Shown here: positions 44,708 to 53,355 of the stretch, one piece after another
How positions within the stretch are numbered: the stretch's first letter is position 1
Layout: every line of letters begins with the position of its first letter
Source of the DNA: Bacteroidales bacterium
Lineage (GTDB): Bacteria; Bacteroidota; Bacteroidia; Bacteroidales; Tenuifilaceae
Reading direction: 5' to 3'
Assembly (NCBI GenBank): GCA_028680705.1
Contig: JAQUJY010000003.1
Location: forward strand, 16,031 to 80,030
Length of the DNA: 64,000 nt
Translations under genes and position numbers: made by a program
The notes under the pieces: model-generated
What the model was told of the DNA's origin: nothing
Seen by the model: the letters and a program-made list of their open reading frames with translations, nothing else
Databases searched by the model: none

Positions 44708-47005
44708 TTATCTGATAAAGAGTATTTTGCCTACGGCTGACTCCTCTCCTTGTTTATCGGCACAAAAATAGAGATAAACTCCCGTTGCTACCCTATCGCC
44801 ATACCTGTTCTTACCATCCCATGTGGCTTGCCCCCCAAGACTTTCTGTTTCATATACCAGGTTACCTGATACATCGGTTATTTTAACAACCGTTTTATCA
44901 ACCAGTCCGGTAATCGTAATTATACCATTGTAATCGGGACGAATGGGGTTTGGAAAAGCATAAACTTTACCAAACTTGCTTGTTGGCTCGGTTGCATCAC
45001 TACGATACGATACTAACCCCTTATCTGTTGCAATAAAAACCTCCCCAGTTTTTGGATGAATTCCAATACTCTGTATATTATTTGATGGAAGAGGACTATT
45101 GTTTTTTGTGAAGTGCTTTATTTGAGTTGAACCATCGGCAGTCTGAAGAAAAACACCAGAGCGCTGCGTCCCAAACCATTTTCTATTAGCACCATCAATA
45201 GCAATACTGGAAACCGTTTCGTTTTCGAGCAAGAAAACAGCTAACCCATCAACAACATCCGGAATTTTAACCTTTTGCATATAAAACGCTGAGGTTTCAA
45301 AAACCCTACTAGGGTTATAGCTCACCAACACCCCCTCTGTTGTTCCCACCCAAAGATATCCATCTCTATCAAAAGCCAAACTGTAAATATCGTTTGGTAA
45401 GCTAGCACCATCGGCATCGTATGGTTTAAATGCTCTCACAGTATGGCTCTCCTGAGACAGAGGATTATCACCTGGGTCAATCACAAACAAGCCTCCACCA
45501 GAAGGAGCAATTACCCATAGAGTACCCGAGGGTGATACAATGATATCTGAGATACGCTCCGAACCTATAAGAGTTTGATAGGGAAAACCTTTCCAGTTCC
45601 CCTCTGGAGATCGAACAGATATCGTATTGGGTACGCCAGCATTAGTTGCCCAAAGATTACGGCTTTTATCGAAAGCCAAACCGCCAATTCGACAATATCG
45701 GCCTGGAATAATTGATTGCAGTGAACTATTATCAGGACTGTAGTGCTCTATTTCTACACCATCACGATAAGCTACAATACCATCTCCCCAAGTGGCAACA
45801 TAGTACTCGTTGGGTGCAAAAGGGCTATCAATAATCCTAACAGCATCCATATAATTATAGTTAAACTTGGTTGACCAGCTATTTGCAGCAAAATAGTGCA
45901 GAGCAAAATTGTTGTACTTATTACCCCAAGTATCGGTTCTGGCACCTGCGGTTACCAATAGCTCATCGCTTGTTGGAAGTACAAAGTAGGTATTATTAGT
46001 ATATGGCGCATTTGGGAGCACTCCTTTCCATGCCTGATTTTGCCTAAACATCATTCCGTAATCGGTGTCGGCTATCGCAAGATCCCCAGAATTAAATATA
46101 TAGATATCGTTTGGCTTAAAACTATTACGGTTTGGGTACGATGTTGTTACCTCAGGGTACCCATTAAGATTACTATATAAAGCTACTCCTTGCCTTGAAC
46201 ATACGCCAAGGCGATTACCGCTTGATGTTAGTGCAGATACAGTAAGATACGGTAGATTAAGGGTAGACCATTGTTCACCATCAAAAACACGAATAACATC
46301 GGCAACCTCCTCACCGGTTGATTGGTTAACAATTAGGCTACCATCAAAAACACCCATGGTATTATACTGAATACCCACTGATGGAATAGCATCTTCCAAA
46401 ATCCAATTGGTATAAAGGATTAGCAATGGACTATTGATATCGGCACTGTAAACCCCATTATCAGTTACAGCATAAATTCTGTTTTTATACACCTGTGTTT
46501 GCCAAACCCTCTCCTCAGAGCCCCCGTTACCAATATAATAGGTATCGGCTATTTCGTTCTTACTCACATTAATTACTACAATGCCAAATCCGGTTGATAT
46601 GAATATTCTGTTCTCATCAATAAAGTAAAAATCATTTATTTGCTTTGAACCCTGCATGGGCTTTTGCATAATGTATGGAATATTCACCACCTTATCATTA
46701 TACACAAGGTCTATGTTCCCGTTTTCATATCCAACAGCAAGTAGATTGATAAATGGCGAATAGCCTATGGCGGAAACGCCAATATCGCTTAACCCTGTAA
46801 CCGTGGTTAACTTGTCAATTGTGCCATCAGCAATATCATACCAAAACACTCCATTGTCTGAGGAGGTAAAAACCTTCTCTTGAGATGCTGTTACCTTTTT
46901 ACCTGGGCGAAACGAGAAATGTTCGCGCCAACCACCAAGGGGTACCTGGCTTATTGCAACAAACGGAAAATAAAAAACCAAAGCAATAACAAATAACTTT
47001 TTCAT
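44708..47005 (-). CDS. porZ: Type IX secretion component PorZ
   Basis: About 765 residues from the chosen ATG, which gives a clean signal peptide (MKKLFVIALVFYFPFVAISQ); the longer start adds 15 residues before it. It has N-terminal propeller repeats (VPLGGWREHFSF, VFTSSDNGVFWYD, GLSDIGVSAIGYSP), a second propeller from about 330 to 650 (DRDGYLWVGTTEGVLVSYNP, NRKWFGTQRSGVF), then a C-terminal domain of the T9SS type (VYAFPNPIRPDYNGIITI, ATGVYLYFC). This architecture, the length and the recO neighbour fit PorZ of Porphyromonas gingivalis. PorZ sits on the cell surface with the PorU sortase complex, supplying anionic LPS for cargo attachment. Confidence 0.85.
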   Translation of the reverse strand: MKKLFVIALVFYFPFVAISQVPLGGWREHFSFRPGKKVTASQEKVFTSSDNGVFWYDIADGTIDKLTTVTGLSDIGVSAIGYSPFINLLAVGYENGNIDLVYNDKVVNIPYIMQKPMQGSKQINDFYFIDENRIFISTGFGIVVINVSKNEIADTYYIGNGGSEERVWQTQVYKNRIYAVTDNGVYSADINSPLLILYTNWILEDAIPSVGIQYNTMGVFDGSLIVNQSTGEEVADVIRVFDGEQWSTLNLPYLTVSALTSSGNRLGVCSRQGVALYSNLNGYPEVTTSYPNRNSFKPNDIYIFNSGDLAIADTDYGMMFRQNQAWKGVLPNAPYTNNTYFVLPTSDELLVTAGARTDTWGNKYNNFALHYFAANSWSTKFNYNYMDAVRIIDSPFAPNEYYVATWGDGIVAYRDGVEIEHYSPDNSSLQSIIPGRYCRIGGLAFDKSRNLWATNAGVPNTISVRSPEGNWKGFPYQTLIGSERISDIIVSPSGTLWVIAPSGGGLFVIDPGDNPLSQESHTVRAFKPYDADGASLPNDIYSLAFDRDGYLWVGTTEGVLVSYNPSRVFETSAFYMQKVKIPDVVDGLAVFLLENETVSSIAIDGANRKWFGTQRSGVFLQTADGSTQIKHFTKNNSPLPSNNIQSIGIHPKTGEVFIATDKGLVSYRSDATEPTSKFGKVYAFPNPIRPDYNGIITITGLVDKTVVKITDVSGNLVYETESLGGQATWDGKNRYGDRVATGVYLYFCADKQGEESAVGKILFIR

Positions 47006-47047
47006 TGGAAGATAAATGTGAGTTACAAAAGGAAAACCCTTCAATAG

Positions 47048-47055
47048 CAAATATA
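47048..47055 (-). promoter_or_regulatory. Candidate -7 element for porZ-recO
   Basis: On the minus strand TATATTTG, matching TAnnTTTG, 42 bases before the porZ start. It falls just before the longer ORF start and so is consistent with the shorter start. Confidence 0.4.
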
Positions 47056-47111
47056 GTATTTCGGCACGAAGGAAAATTTAATAATAAAGTTTTTTACACA
47101 GAGAATAAACT

Positions 47112-47702
47112 TCAAACTGACTTTAAGTAAGACACCAATTTCTGAATAGCTATGGCTCTATGACTAATCCTATTCTTAATGCTTAGGTTGAGTTCGGCAA
47201 AAGTTTTGCTATAACCTTCGGGCACAAAAATTGGGTCGTAGCCAAACCCGTTCTCACCTCGTAGGTCATCAATAATCTGCCCCCTAATTATTCCTTCAAA
47301 CTGCTTCTCTGTCCCATCTATTATTAATGAAATTACGGTCCTAAACTGTGCTTTTCGGTTTGACTCGCCTTTTAGGTCAGCCAGAAGCTTTCTTACATTA
47401 TCTTTGGTACTCTTATGATCTCCTGCATAACGTGCTGAGTGCACTCCAGGGCTTCCGCCCAAGGCATCTACCTCAAGCCCTGTGTCATCAGCAAAACAGT
47501 TTACGCTAAACCGATTATGGATAAACCTAACTTTTTGGGAGGCATTCTCCTCTAGGGTGTCATGATCTTCGGGGATATCATGATTAAAACCGATATCATT
47601 TAGCGACAACAGAAGAAAATGATTCCCAAGAATATGCTGAACTTCACTTAACTTATGTAGGTTGTTTGTGGCAAAAACTATTTTTTGCTGGTTATCCTGC
47701 AT
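47112..47702 (-). CDS. rdgB: XTP/dITP pyrophosphatase
   Basis: A 196-residue Ham1/RdgB protein that hydrolyses non-canonical purine nucleoside triphosphates (dITP, XTP) to monophosphates to protect DNA. The start [18 protein letters not shown], the [25 protein letters not shown] block and [20 protein letters not shown] are diagnostic. It directly follows the universal stress gene with one base between. No oddities are seen. Confidence 0.97.
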   Translation of the reverse strand: MQDNQQKIVFATNNLHKLSEVQHILGNHFLLLSLNDIGFNHDIPEDHDTLEENASQKVRFIHNRFSVNCFADDTGLEVDALGGSPGVHSARYAGDHKSTKDNVRKLLADLKGESNRKAQFRTVISLIIDGTEKQFEGIIRGQIIDDLRGENGFGYDPIFVPEGYSKTFAELNLSIKNRISHRAIAIQKLVSYLKSV

Positions 47703-47703
47703 C

Positions 47704-48501
47704 TTATCTTGGATTGATGCTCATTACTGGGATATGACCTGCGTTGCCAATAATAAACTGCTCGTGCGGCTCAAGTACAAATATTGACTTATCTGTAACC
47801 CTAGCTGTCATTACCACAATAAGATCTGCTCGAATATTTACAGCCAGATCTAAAATCTCTTCTTGGTAGGAATTCTCACCAGGAACTGTATATATTGAAT
47901 ACTTTGCTCCTTTCTCATCGAGATATCTCACCGCTGAAGCCATATTTAGATCTATTTTGGCAACAAGTTCAGGGTCGGAAATATTAGGCTTAATGAGGTG
48001 GAACTTTGATACATAAAAATCGCAGAAATATGAAATCCAACCATGTTTCTCCTTGTTTTCAATCGTAAAATCAATAGGAAAAACAATATTATCGTAACGC
48101 CTATTAATTGGGGGCTCTTGTATAGTTACAAAGGGTACTTTTGCTTTTGTTATAACACTCAATGTTCTCAAACCGCTTAGGTTCTCCTTCCCTTTAACGC
48201 TCATTGACCCCATTATTACAAGGCTAGCATTTATCTCTTCCGAAACCCGAGCAATCTCATCAGGAATATCCCCAACAGCAACGCTAACCCTTGGTTTAAT
48301 AGAGTGCTTCTGGAAGGTACTTTCCGCAATTTGATTTAATTTTTCAGTAACTGCACCTATTTCACTTGCATTGCTAACCACATTCAAAAGTGTAATACTT
48401 TCGCCCACAACCTCAGAAACTCTCACAGCATGCTGCAATGCATAATCGGCAACTCTTGAAAAGTCCGTAGGGACAAGGATGTTTTTTTTGCTTTTTTCCA
48501 T
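47704..48501 (-). CDS. Tandem universal stress protein
   Basis: A 265-residue protein with two USP domains. The first starts [19 protein letters not shown], the second near residue 138 starts [18 protein letters not shown]. The canonical ATP-binding G-x2-G-x9-G-(S/T) motif is degenerate ([16 protein letters not shown] in domain 1, missing in domain 2), so nucleotide binding is uncertain. It shares the second-domain pattern (HW-Y...Y...LIKPxISD) with the USP on the other side of the cyclase gene, so the two are paralogues. It is divergent from the cyclase, with 144 bases between the starts, and operonic with rdgB. Confidence 0.85.
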   Translation of the reverse strand: MEKSKKNILVPTDFSRVADYALQHAVRVSEVVGESITLLNVVSNASEIGAVTEKLNQIAESTFQKHSIKPRVSVAVGDIPDEIARVSEEINASLVIMGSMSVKGKENLSGLRTLSVITKAKVPFVTIQEPPINRRYDNIVFPIDFTIENKEKHGWISYFCDFYVSKFHLIKPNISDPELVAKIDLNMASAVRYLDEKGAKYSIYTVPGENSYQEEILDLAVNIRADLIVVMTARVTDKSIFVLEPHEQFIIGNAGHIPVMSINPR

Positions 48502-48645
48502 GAATTTATCTATTTTTAAGCATATGCTTTAATCGTTTCAACTTGTTATCAAAATAATAATGCTTATTATTACGCATTGGTTTGGAAATGGGAGTAAATT
48601 TCAATCCATTTATTGTAAAAAACTCAATATTAAATGGTCTAAGGT

Positions 48646-51600
48646 ATGAATTTTATAAAATTTTTATTCATACAACTACTTATTTTTTTTAGGCTAACCA
48701 TTATTACTGTTTTGGCACAAGGGTTTATCTGCCTCCACGAGTGTCCTGCCGCACCCCTAGTACACTCTATTACATCGCTCCCCAATAGTTTTCACGAAAC
48801 ATATACTGATTTTGCGCAACTTGGTAAAAACTTGCTGCTAGTTAAAGGCGATAAAAACACATATCTATTCGATGGTTTTAACTGGGATACCATTGCACTC
48901 GCAAAAGATTACGAACTTATAACCGACGATACGGATGGAGTGTATATTGTAAGTAAAAAAAGTGTTTTAAAACTATATGCTCAATCAGATGGAAATGTAT
49001 ACACACAGCACCTAATCGACAGTTCATCAGTACATTATACTGGCGATATCGAAACGTTTTGTCCAACAGATATTAACCAATACTTTTTTACAACAAAAAC
49101 TGGGCTGTGGCTACAAAGCAATACTTTAACCCATATTGATGCAACAGAGAAGAACTGCAAACTTCTAAACACCCAGTCAAATACAATTTATTTAAAAGAT
49201 GGTGAAGGTGCTTTTTATGTAAATCCAAAAAACACTACAATTACACCAATTGATAATACAAGGCACATAAACATTAACAACGTTATTGCAACGGCAAATA
49301 TAAATGATGAATTGGTTTTTATTACCAACACATCACCCTTTATACATTGGGCAAACCCTAACTATTGGATTAACAAGCAACGCAATATAAAAATTCTTCC
49401 AAAGAATATCCGCATCAAAAAGGCTTACTCAAAAAACAACTATCTGCTTTTACTGACAGAGCCAGAGGGCTTTATTGTAGTTGACGGAAAGGGCGATATT
49501 GTACTTCAACTCAGCGGTAGCCTTTCTTCCGTTGAAATTGACAAAATATCTGACCTGATTGCCCTTCCAAATGGGGAAACCCTTTTACTAACAAAAACAT
49601 CTATACTGCACTGTACAAATACCAAACACGCAGGAGTTTTTTTAGGCATAAATAATTTAAGCGATACTCCACAAAGTTTGCTGTATGCCAACAATAATAT
49701 ATATGTAACTACAAACAATTCTCTTTACACTGCAAAACTCTCAGCCTCCAAAATTGAGAAAACAAACTTTAAGAAGGTTAAAGATATTCAACTCCCCATT
49801 TCTAGCATAGTTAAATATAAATCAACAATTTATTTAAGCGATGGGGATAGAGTTTTTAAATTAAAAAATCACGATTTACAAGAGGTTAATATCCCCAATG
49901 CAATATCCAACGAATACAATCAATCACTTGCAAGTATTAAAGATGAGGTTTGGGCAATAAGCATTGTTGAGAACAATCTAGTGGGTTTATGTTTAACAAA
50001 TAGATCTAACCAAGAAATAAAGATTCCATTAACCGTTGATTATATAAATATTACAGCAATAGAGTTTTATAAAAACTTTATTCTAATTCAACAGGATAAC
50101 GATAAGTGGTTCTATACCCTTGTCGATGATAGAAAAAACGAATGGGCAGAGATTAATTTGGATCATGCTAACCAAAAAATAATTTTTAATATCCCTCGTT
50201 CCAGCGTACCGATTGTAATTACGAAAGAAACAATAAATGAGTTTGATTTAGCACATAACAGTTTGGGTAAAATCCTTATAAAGGAGCCCATCGACCATAT
50301 TGCCCCAATTTTCATTAACGATTCAACACTAATTACCAAAACACAATCTCGCAGCTTTACCAATATCTATTCAATCTGGCTTTATCATTTTTCGCCTTCC
50401 GATAGTTGCTATAAACCTTCTAAAGCACTCGCATCACTACTGTCGGGTACCATAATTTACAATGCCGTTTATACCCCTGACTCTACTTTGATATTGGCAA
50501 CAAACAACGGGTTATTATACTTTACAAATACAATAAAGGATATTGAGCCTATAGTAAACATTCAACAGGTCAAGCTCTCATCAGACAAAAATGAGCAAAT
50601 AATTAAGAATAGATACCTATCTGAGCAAGAATATAGGCATAATGATATTACACCTGAGTATAACTACCGTTCTTTGAGTGCATCATTTTCAGGTATGTCC
50701 AGCAATAATTGGAGTTTTGGATTGAACAACATTCACTTTTCGAGTAAACTATCAGGAATTGATAAAGATTGGTTGCCCTGGACCAAAAATAACAGTAGAG
50801 AAATTAGCAGGCTTTCACCTGGAGAATACATCCTTAGTGTTAGAACACAAAACTATCTAGGCCAAATATCTCAACCCGCAAGTATCTGCTTTAGCATAAA
50901 ACCAACCTTCTTTGAAACAAATTACTTTATAGCAACAATAACATTTTTTTTATTAATTGGGTTATATAGTTTATACAGGTGGCGAGTTTATTACCACGCG
51001 AAGGTTCGGTTTAAACTCGAAAAACTAATTAATACACGAACCGAAGAACTTGTAAAGGAAAAAGAGAAAGCTGACAACCTCATCGCAAGGGTATTGCCAC
51101 GCGATACAGCATCGGAACTCAAAGAAAAGGGTAGGGTAACTACTCAACGTTTTCAGATGGTAACTGTTCTTTTTTCTGATATTGAGGGCTTTACTCGGAT
51201 TACCGAGGAAACAAATCCTGAAATTCTCATCGACCAACTTGATAGATTCTTTTTATACTTCGATTCCGTGGTAGAGAAATATCGGATAGAGAAAATAAAA
51301 ACCATAGGTGATGCCTATATGTGCGCAGGAGGATTACCCCAAAAAAACAGAACAAACCCCGTTGAGGTAGTTCTTGCTGCCCTAGAGATGATGAGTTATA
51401 TGCGAGACATAAACAAACAAAACTCTGATTATCTAAGTGTTTGGGAACTAAGGATAGGCATCGATACTGGACCAGTTATTGCGGGTGTAGTTGGCAGAAA
51501 TAAGTTGTCGTATGATATTTGGGGAAGTACTGTTAACATTGCTAGCCGAATGGAATCGTCGGGCGAACCAGGCCAAATAAATATTTCGGGTAATACATTC

Positions 51601-52347
51601 ATGCTCGTTAACGAGTATTTTTCATGCCCTTTCAGAGGCAGAATGCCCATTAAAAACAGGGGCGATGTTGATATGTACTTTGTGAATGGAATTAAACCCG
51701 ATCTGTCGGTCAATAATCTAGGAATTAAGCCAAACCATAAATTCAAGGTTTATGTTCAACTTGTTCGGTTAGGCGATTTAGAAGAATTTATTTTTGATAA
51801 ACTTGAGAAAGGCTTACCCACAAATCTATACTATCACAATTTAAAGCATACAGTTGACGTTTATACACAGGTTGAACTAATTGGCCGTGCTGAGGGTGTA
51901 GACCATGAGGAAATGCTACTTTTAAGAACCGCAGCACTTTTTCACGATGCTGGACACCTAATTGATTATGATACCCACGAAGAGATGGCTGTAAAATTAG
52001 CCAGAGAAATTTTACCTGAGTATCAATACTCCGATGAACAAATAAACTTAATATCGGAGTTAATAATGAGCACAAAATTGCCGCCACAACCCAAATCATT
52101 ACTTGAAGAAATTATGTGCGATGCGGATCTTGACTACCTCGGTCGTACAGATTTTATTCCAGTTTCGGACACCCTTTACAAGGAGCTTCATGAGCATGGT
52201 AAAGTTGGTACACTAAGAGAGTGGAATTACATACAAACTCAATTCATTGAAAAACACTCATATTTTACAAAAACAGCAAGAAAATTAAGAAACGTCAACA
52301 AAAGAAGCCAACTTGACAAGCTAAAAGAATGGCTTGAGAAAAACTAA
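48646..52347 (+). CDS. Propeller-sensor adenylate cyclase with HD domain
   Basis: A 1233-residue one-chain receptor. The N-terminus has a signal peptide, then a beta-propeller-like sensor (residues about 30-640) and a Y_Y_Y-type domain (LSGIDKDWLPWTKN...YILSVRTQNYLG). A membrane helix sits near 762-784 and a coiled linker follows. The class III cyclase domain (about 835-1010) has both metal Asps (LFSDIEGFT and TIGDAYM), the adenine-selecting Lys (EKIKTIG) and Asp (SYDIWGST), and the transition-state Asn and Arg (VNIASRM), so it should make cAMP rather than cGMP. A C-terminal HD domain follows (YYHNLKHTVDVY and LFHDAGHL), whose HNxxH-xxDV and HDxxH signatures resemble class I cyclic-nucleotide phosphodiesterases. 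It lies between two universal stress genes. Confidence 0.88.
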   Translation: MNFIKFLFIQLLIFFRLTIITVLAQGFICLHECPAAPLVHSITSLPNSFHETYTDFAQLGKNLLLVKGDKNTYLFDGFNWDTIALAKDYELITDDTDGVYIVSKKSVLKLYAQSDGNVYTQHLIDSSSVHYTGDIETFCPTDINQYFFTTKTGLWLQSNTLTHIDATEKNCKLLNTQSNTIYLKDGEGAFYVNPKNTTITPIDNTRHININNVIATANINDELVFITNTSPFIHWANPNYWINKQRNIKILPKNIRIKKAYSKNNYLLLLTEPEGFIVVDGKGDIVLQLSGSLSSVEIDKISDLIALPNGETLLLTKTSILHCTNTKHAGVFLGINNLSDTPQSLLYANNNIYVTTNNSLYTAKLSASKIEKTNFKKVKDIQLPISSIVKYKSTIYLSDGDRVFKLKNHDLQEVNIPNAISNEYNQSLASIKDEVWAISIVENNLVGLCLTNRSNQEIKIPLTVDYINITAIEFYKNFILIQQDNDKWFYTLVDDRKNEWAEINLDHANQKIIFNIPRSSVPIVITKETINEFDLAHNSLGKILIKEPIDHIAPIFINDSTLITKTQSRSFTNIYSIWLYHFSPSDSCYKPSKALASLLSGTIIYNAVYTPDSTLILATNNGLLYFTNTIKDIEPIVNIQQVKLSSDKNEQIIKNRYLSEQEYRHNDITPEYNYRSLSASFSGMSSNNWSFGLNNIHFSSKLSGIDKDWLPWTKNNSREISRLSPGEYILSVRTQNYLGQISQPASICFSIKPTFFETNYFIATITFFLLIGLYSLYRWRVYYHAKVRFKLEKLINTRTEELVKEKEKADNLIARVLPRDTASELKEKGRVTTQRFQMVTVLFSDIEGFTRITEETNPEILIDQLDRFFLYFDSVVEKYRIEKIKTIGDAYMCAGGLPQKNRTNPVEVVLAALEMMSYMRDINKQNSDYLSVWELRIGIDTGPVIAGVVGRNKLSYDIWGSTVNIASRMESSGEPGQINISGNTFMLVNEYFSCPFRGRMPIKNRGDVDMYFVNGIKPDLSVNNLGIKPNHKFKVYVQLVRLGDLEEFIFDKLEKGLPTNLYYHNLKHTVDVYTQVELIGRAEGVDHEEMLLLRTAALFHDAGHLIDYDTHEEMAVKLAREILPEYQYSDEQINLISELIMSTKLPPQPKSLLEEIMCDADLDYLGRTDFIPVSDTLYKELHEHGKVGTLREWNYIQTQFIEKHSYFTKTARKLRNVNKRSQLDKLKEWLEKN

Positions 52348-52368
52348 AATTTGATTTCTGTATATACT

Positions 52369-52402
52369 TTTGGTCTGTTTCTAAAAATAATAGCTACATT
52401 TA
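52369..52402 (+). promoter_or_regulatory. Candidate promoter for the plus-strand USP gene
   Basis: TTTG, 22 bases, TACATTTA (7 of 8 to TAnnTTTG), 38 bases before the start. The spacing is one base over the usual range. Confidence 0.35.
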
Positions 52403-52440
52403 ACGGGGATTTTCAGGCAATCTCATAAATTAGGCAAAAT

Positions 52441-53283
52441 ATGGACACTGGAAAAAAAGCTGTACTTGTTCCTTGGGACTTTACCAAGGGTTCTGAAATA
52501 GCACTAAAGCACGCTCTTCAACTAGCTGGCGTTGCAGATAACGAAATTATGCTACTCCACATTATTCCACAAACTTGGTGGAATTCTTTACTAAAGAAAC
52601 GCATAAAGCCAGAGAAATTTGAGGAACTAAAACGCAAACTAGAAGCGGTAGCAGAAAAAGTATCCTCTGAACATAAAATTAGCCCTATCTCAATGGTTCT
52701 TGAGGGTAATCCCGTCAAAATAATAAGGGACTTAATCGTAACGGCTAATCTGAACCTTATTGTCACTCACAAGTGCTATTCTTACGAGAAGAAAAGAATT
52801 AACAGTATTGACTTTCTTAAAAAACTGGCAATTAAGAACTATAATATACCATTTATAATTGCCGAAGCACCTCCTGCCCATAATCATTATATTGAGATTG
52901 TAGTACCACTTGATTACGACAAAAAATATAAAGAAACCCTTCATTGGATAATCTATCTATCCAAATACTACAAGTGCAACATTAATCTCATTAAGCCATA
53001 CATATCAGATCAGAGGAAGAAAAAGGAAATGGCCAATAATATCTATTTCACAAAAAAAATGTTGGACGGCAATAAAATTGTTTACGGTATTAAAACTGCA
53101 AAAAGACAAAACATCTTCCGAGATGAGATCTTTAAGTTTGCAAATAATATCGATGCCGACCTAATACTTATAATGGCCGACAAGTATGATGCTTACGTCA
53201 AGAAGAATAGGAGTAAGTCTCCGTCAAGAATACCAATAATGTGCATAACACCACGGGTTAGAAAACTACAAGGTTTCGCCTAA
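52441..53283 (+). CDS. Tandem universal stress protein, cyclase-linked
   Basis: A 280-residue two-domain USP. Domain 1 begins AVLVPWDFTKGSEIALKHAL and domain 2 near 154 begins IEIVVPLDYDKKYKETLHW. The ATP-binding glycine motif cannot be found in either half, so it may bind another ligand or a protein. It follows the cyclase gene on the same strand after 93 bases and is a paralogue of the divergent USP. Some mycobacterial USPs bind cAMP; whether this one does is unknown, but the location next to an adenylate cyclase makes it a reasonable question. Confidence 0.82.
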   Translation: MDTGKKAVLVPWDFTKGSEIALKHALQLAGVADNEIMLLHIIPQTWWNSLLKKRIKPEKFEELKRKLEAVAEKVSSEHKISPISMVLEGNPVKIIRDLIVTANLNLIVTHKCYSYEKKRINSIDFLKKLAIKNYNIPFIIAEAPPAHNHYIEIVVPLDYDKKYKETLHWIIYLSKYYKCNINLIKPYISDQRKKKEMANNIYFTKKMLDGNKIVYGIKTAKRQNIFRDEIFKFANNIDADLILIMADKYDAYVKKNRSKSPSRIPIMCITPRVRKLQGFA

Positions 53284-53310
53284 CAAACCCAATTTATGCA
53301 CAATAACAGT

Positions 53311-53350
53311 AGCATTTTACCTAATAACTATTACTGGTAAAATGCTTTTA
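53311..53350 (+). terminator. Terminator-like hairpin after the USP gene
   Basis: AGCATTTTACC and GGTAAAATGCT form an 11-bp perfect stem with a 14-base loop, followed by TTTA. It lies only 9 bases before the next gene's ATG, so it could end the USP transcript or act in the 5' leader of the receptor gene. The T tract is short. Confidence 0.7.
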
Positions 53351-53355
53351 TTAAA

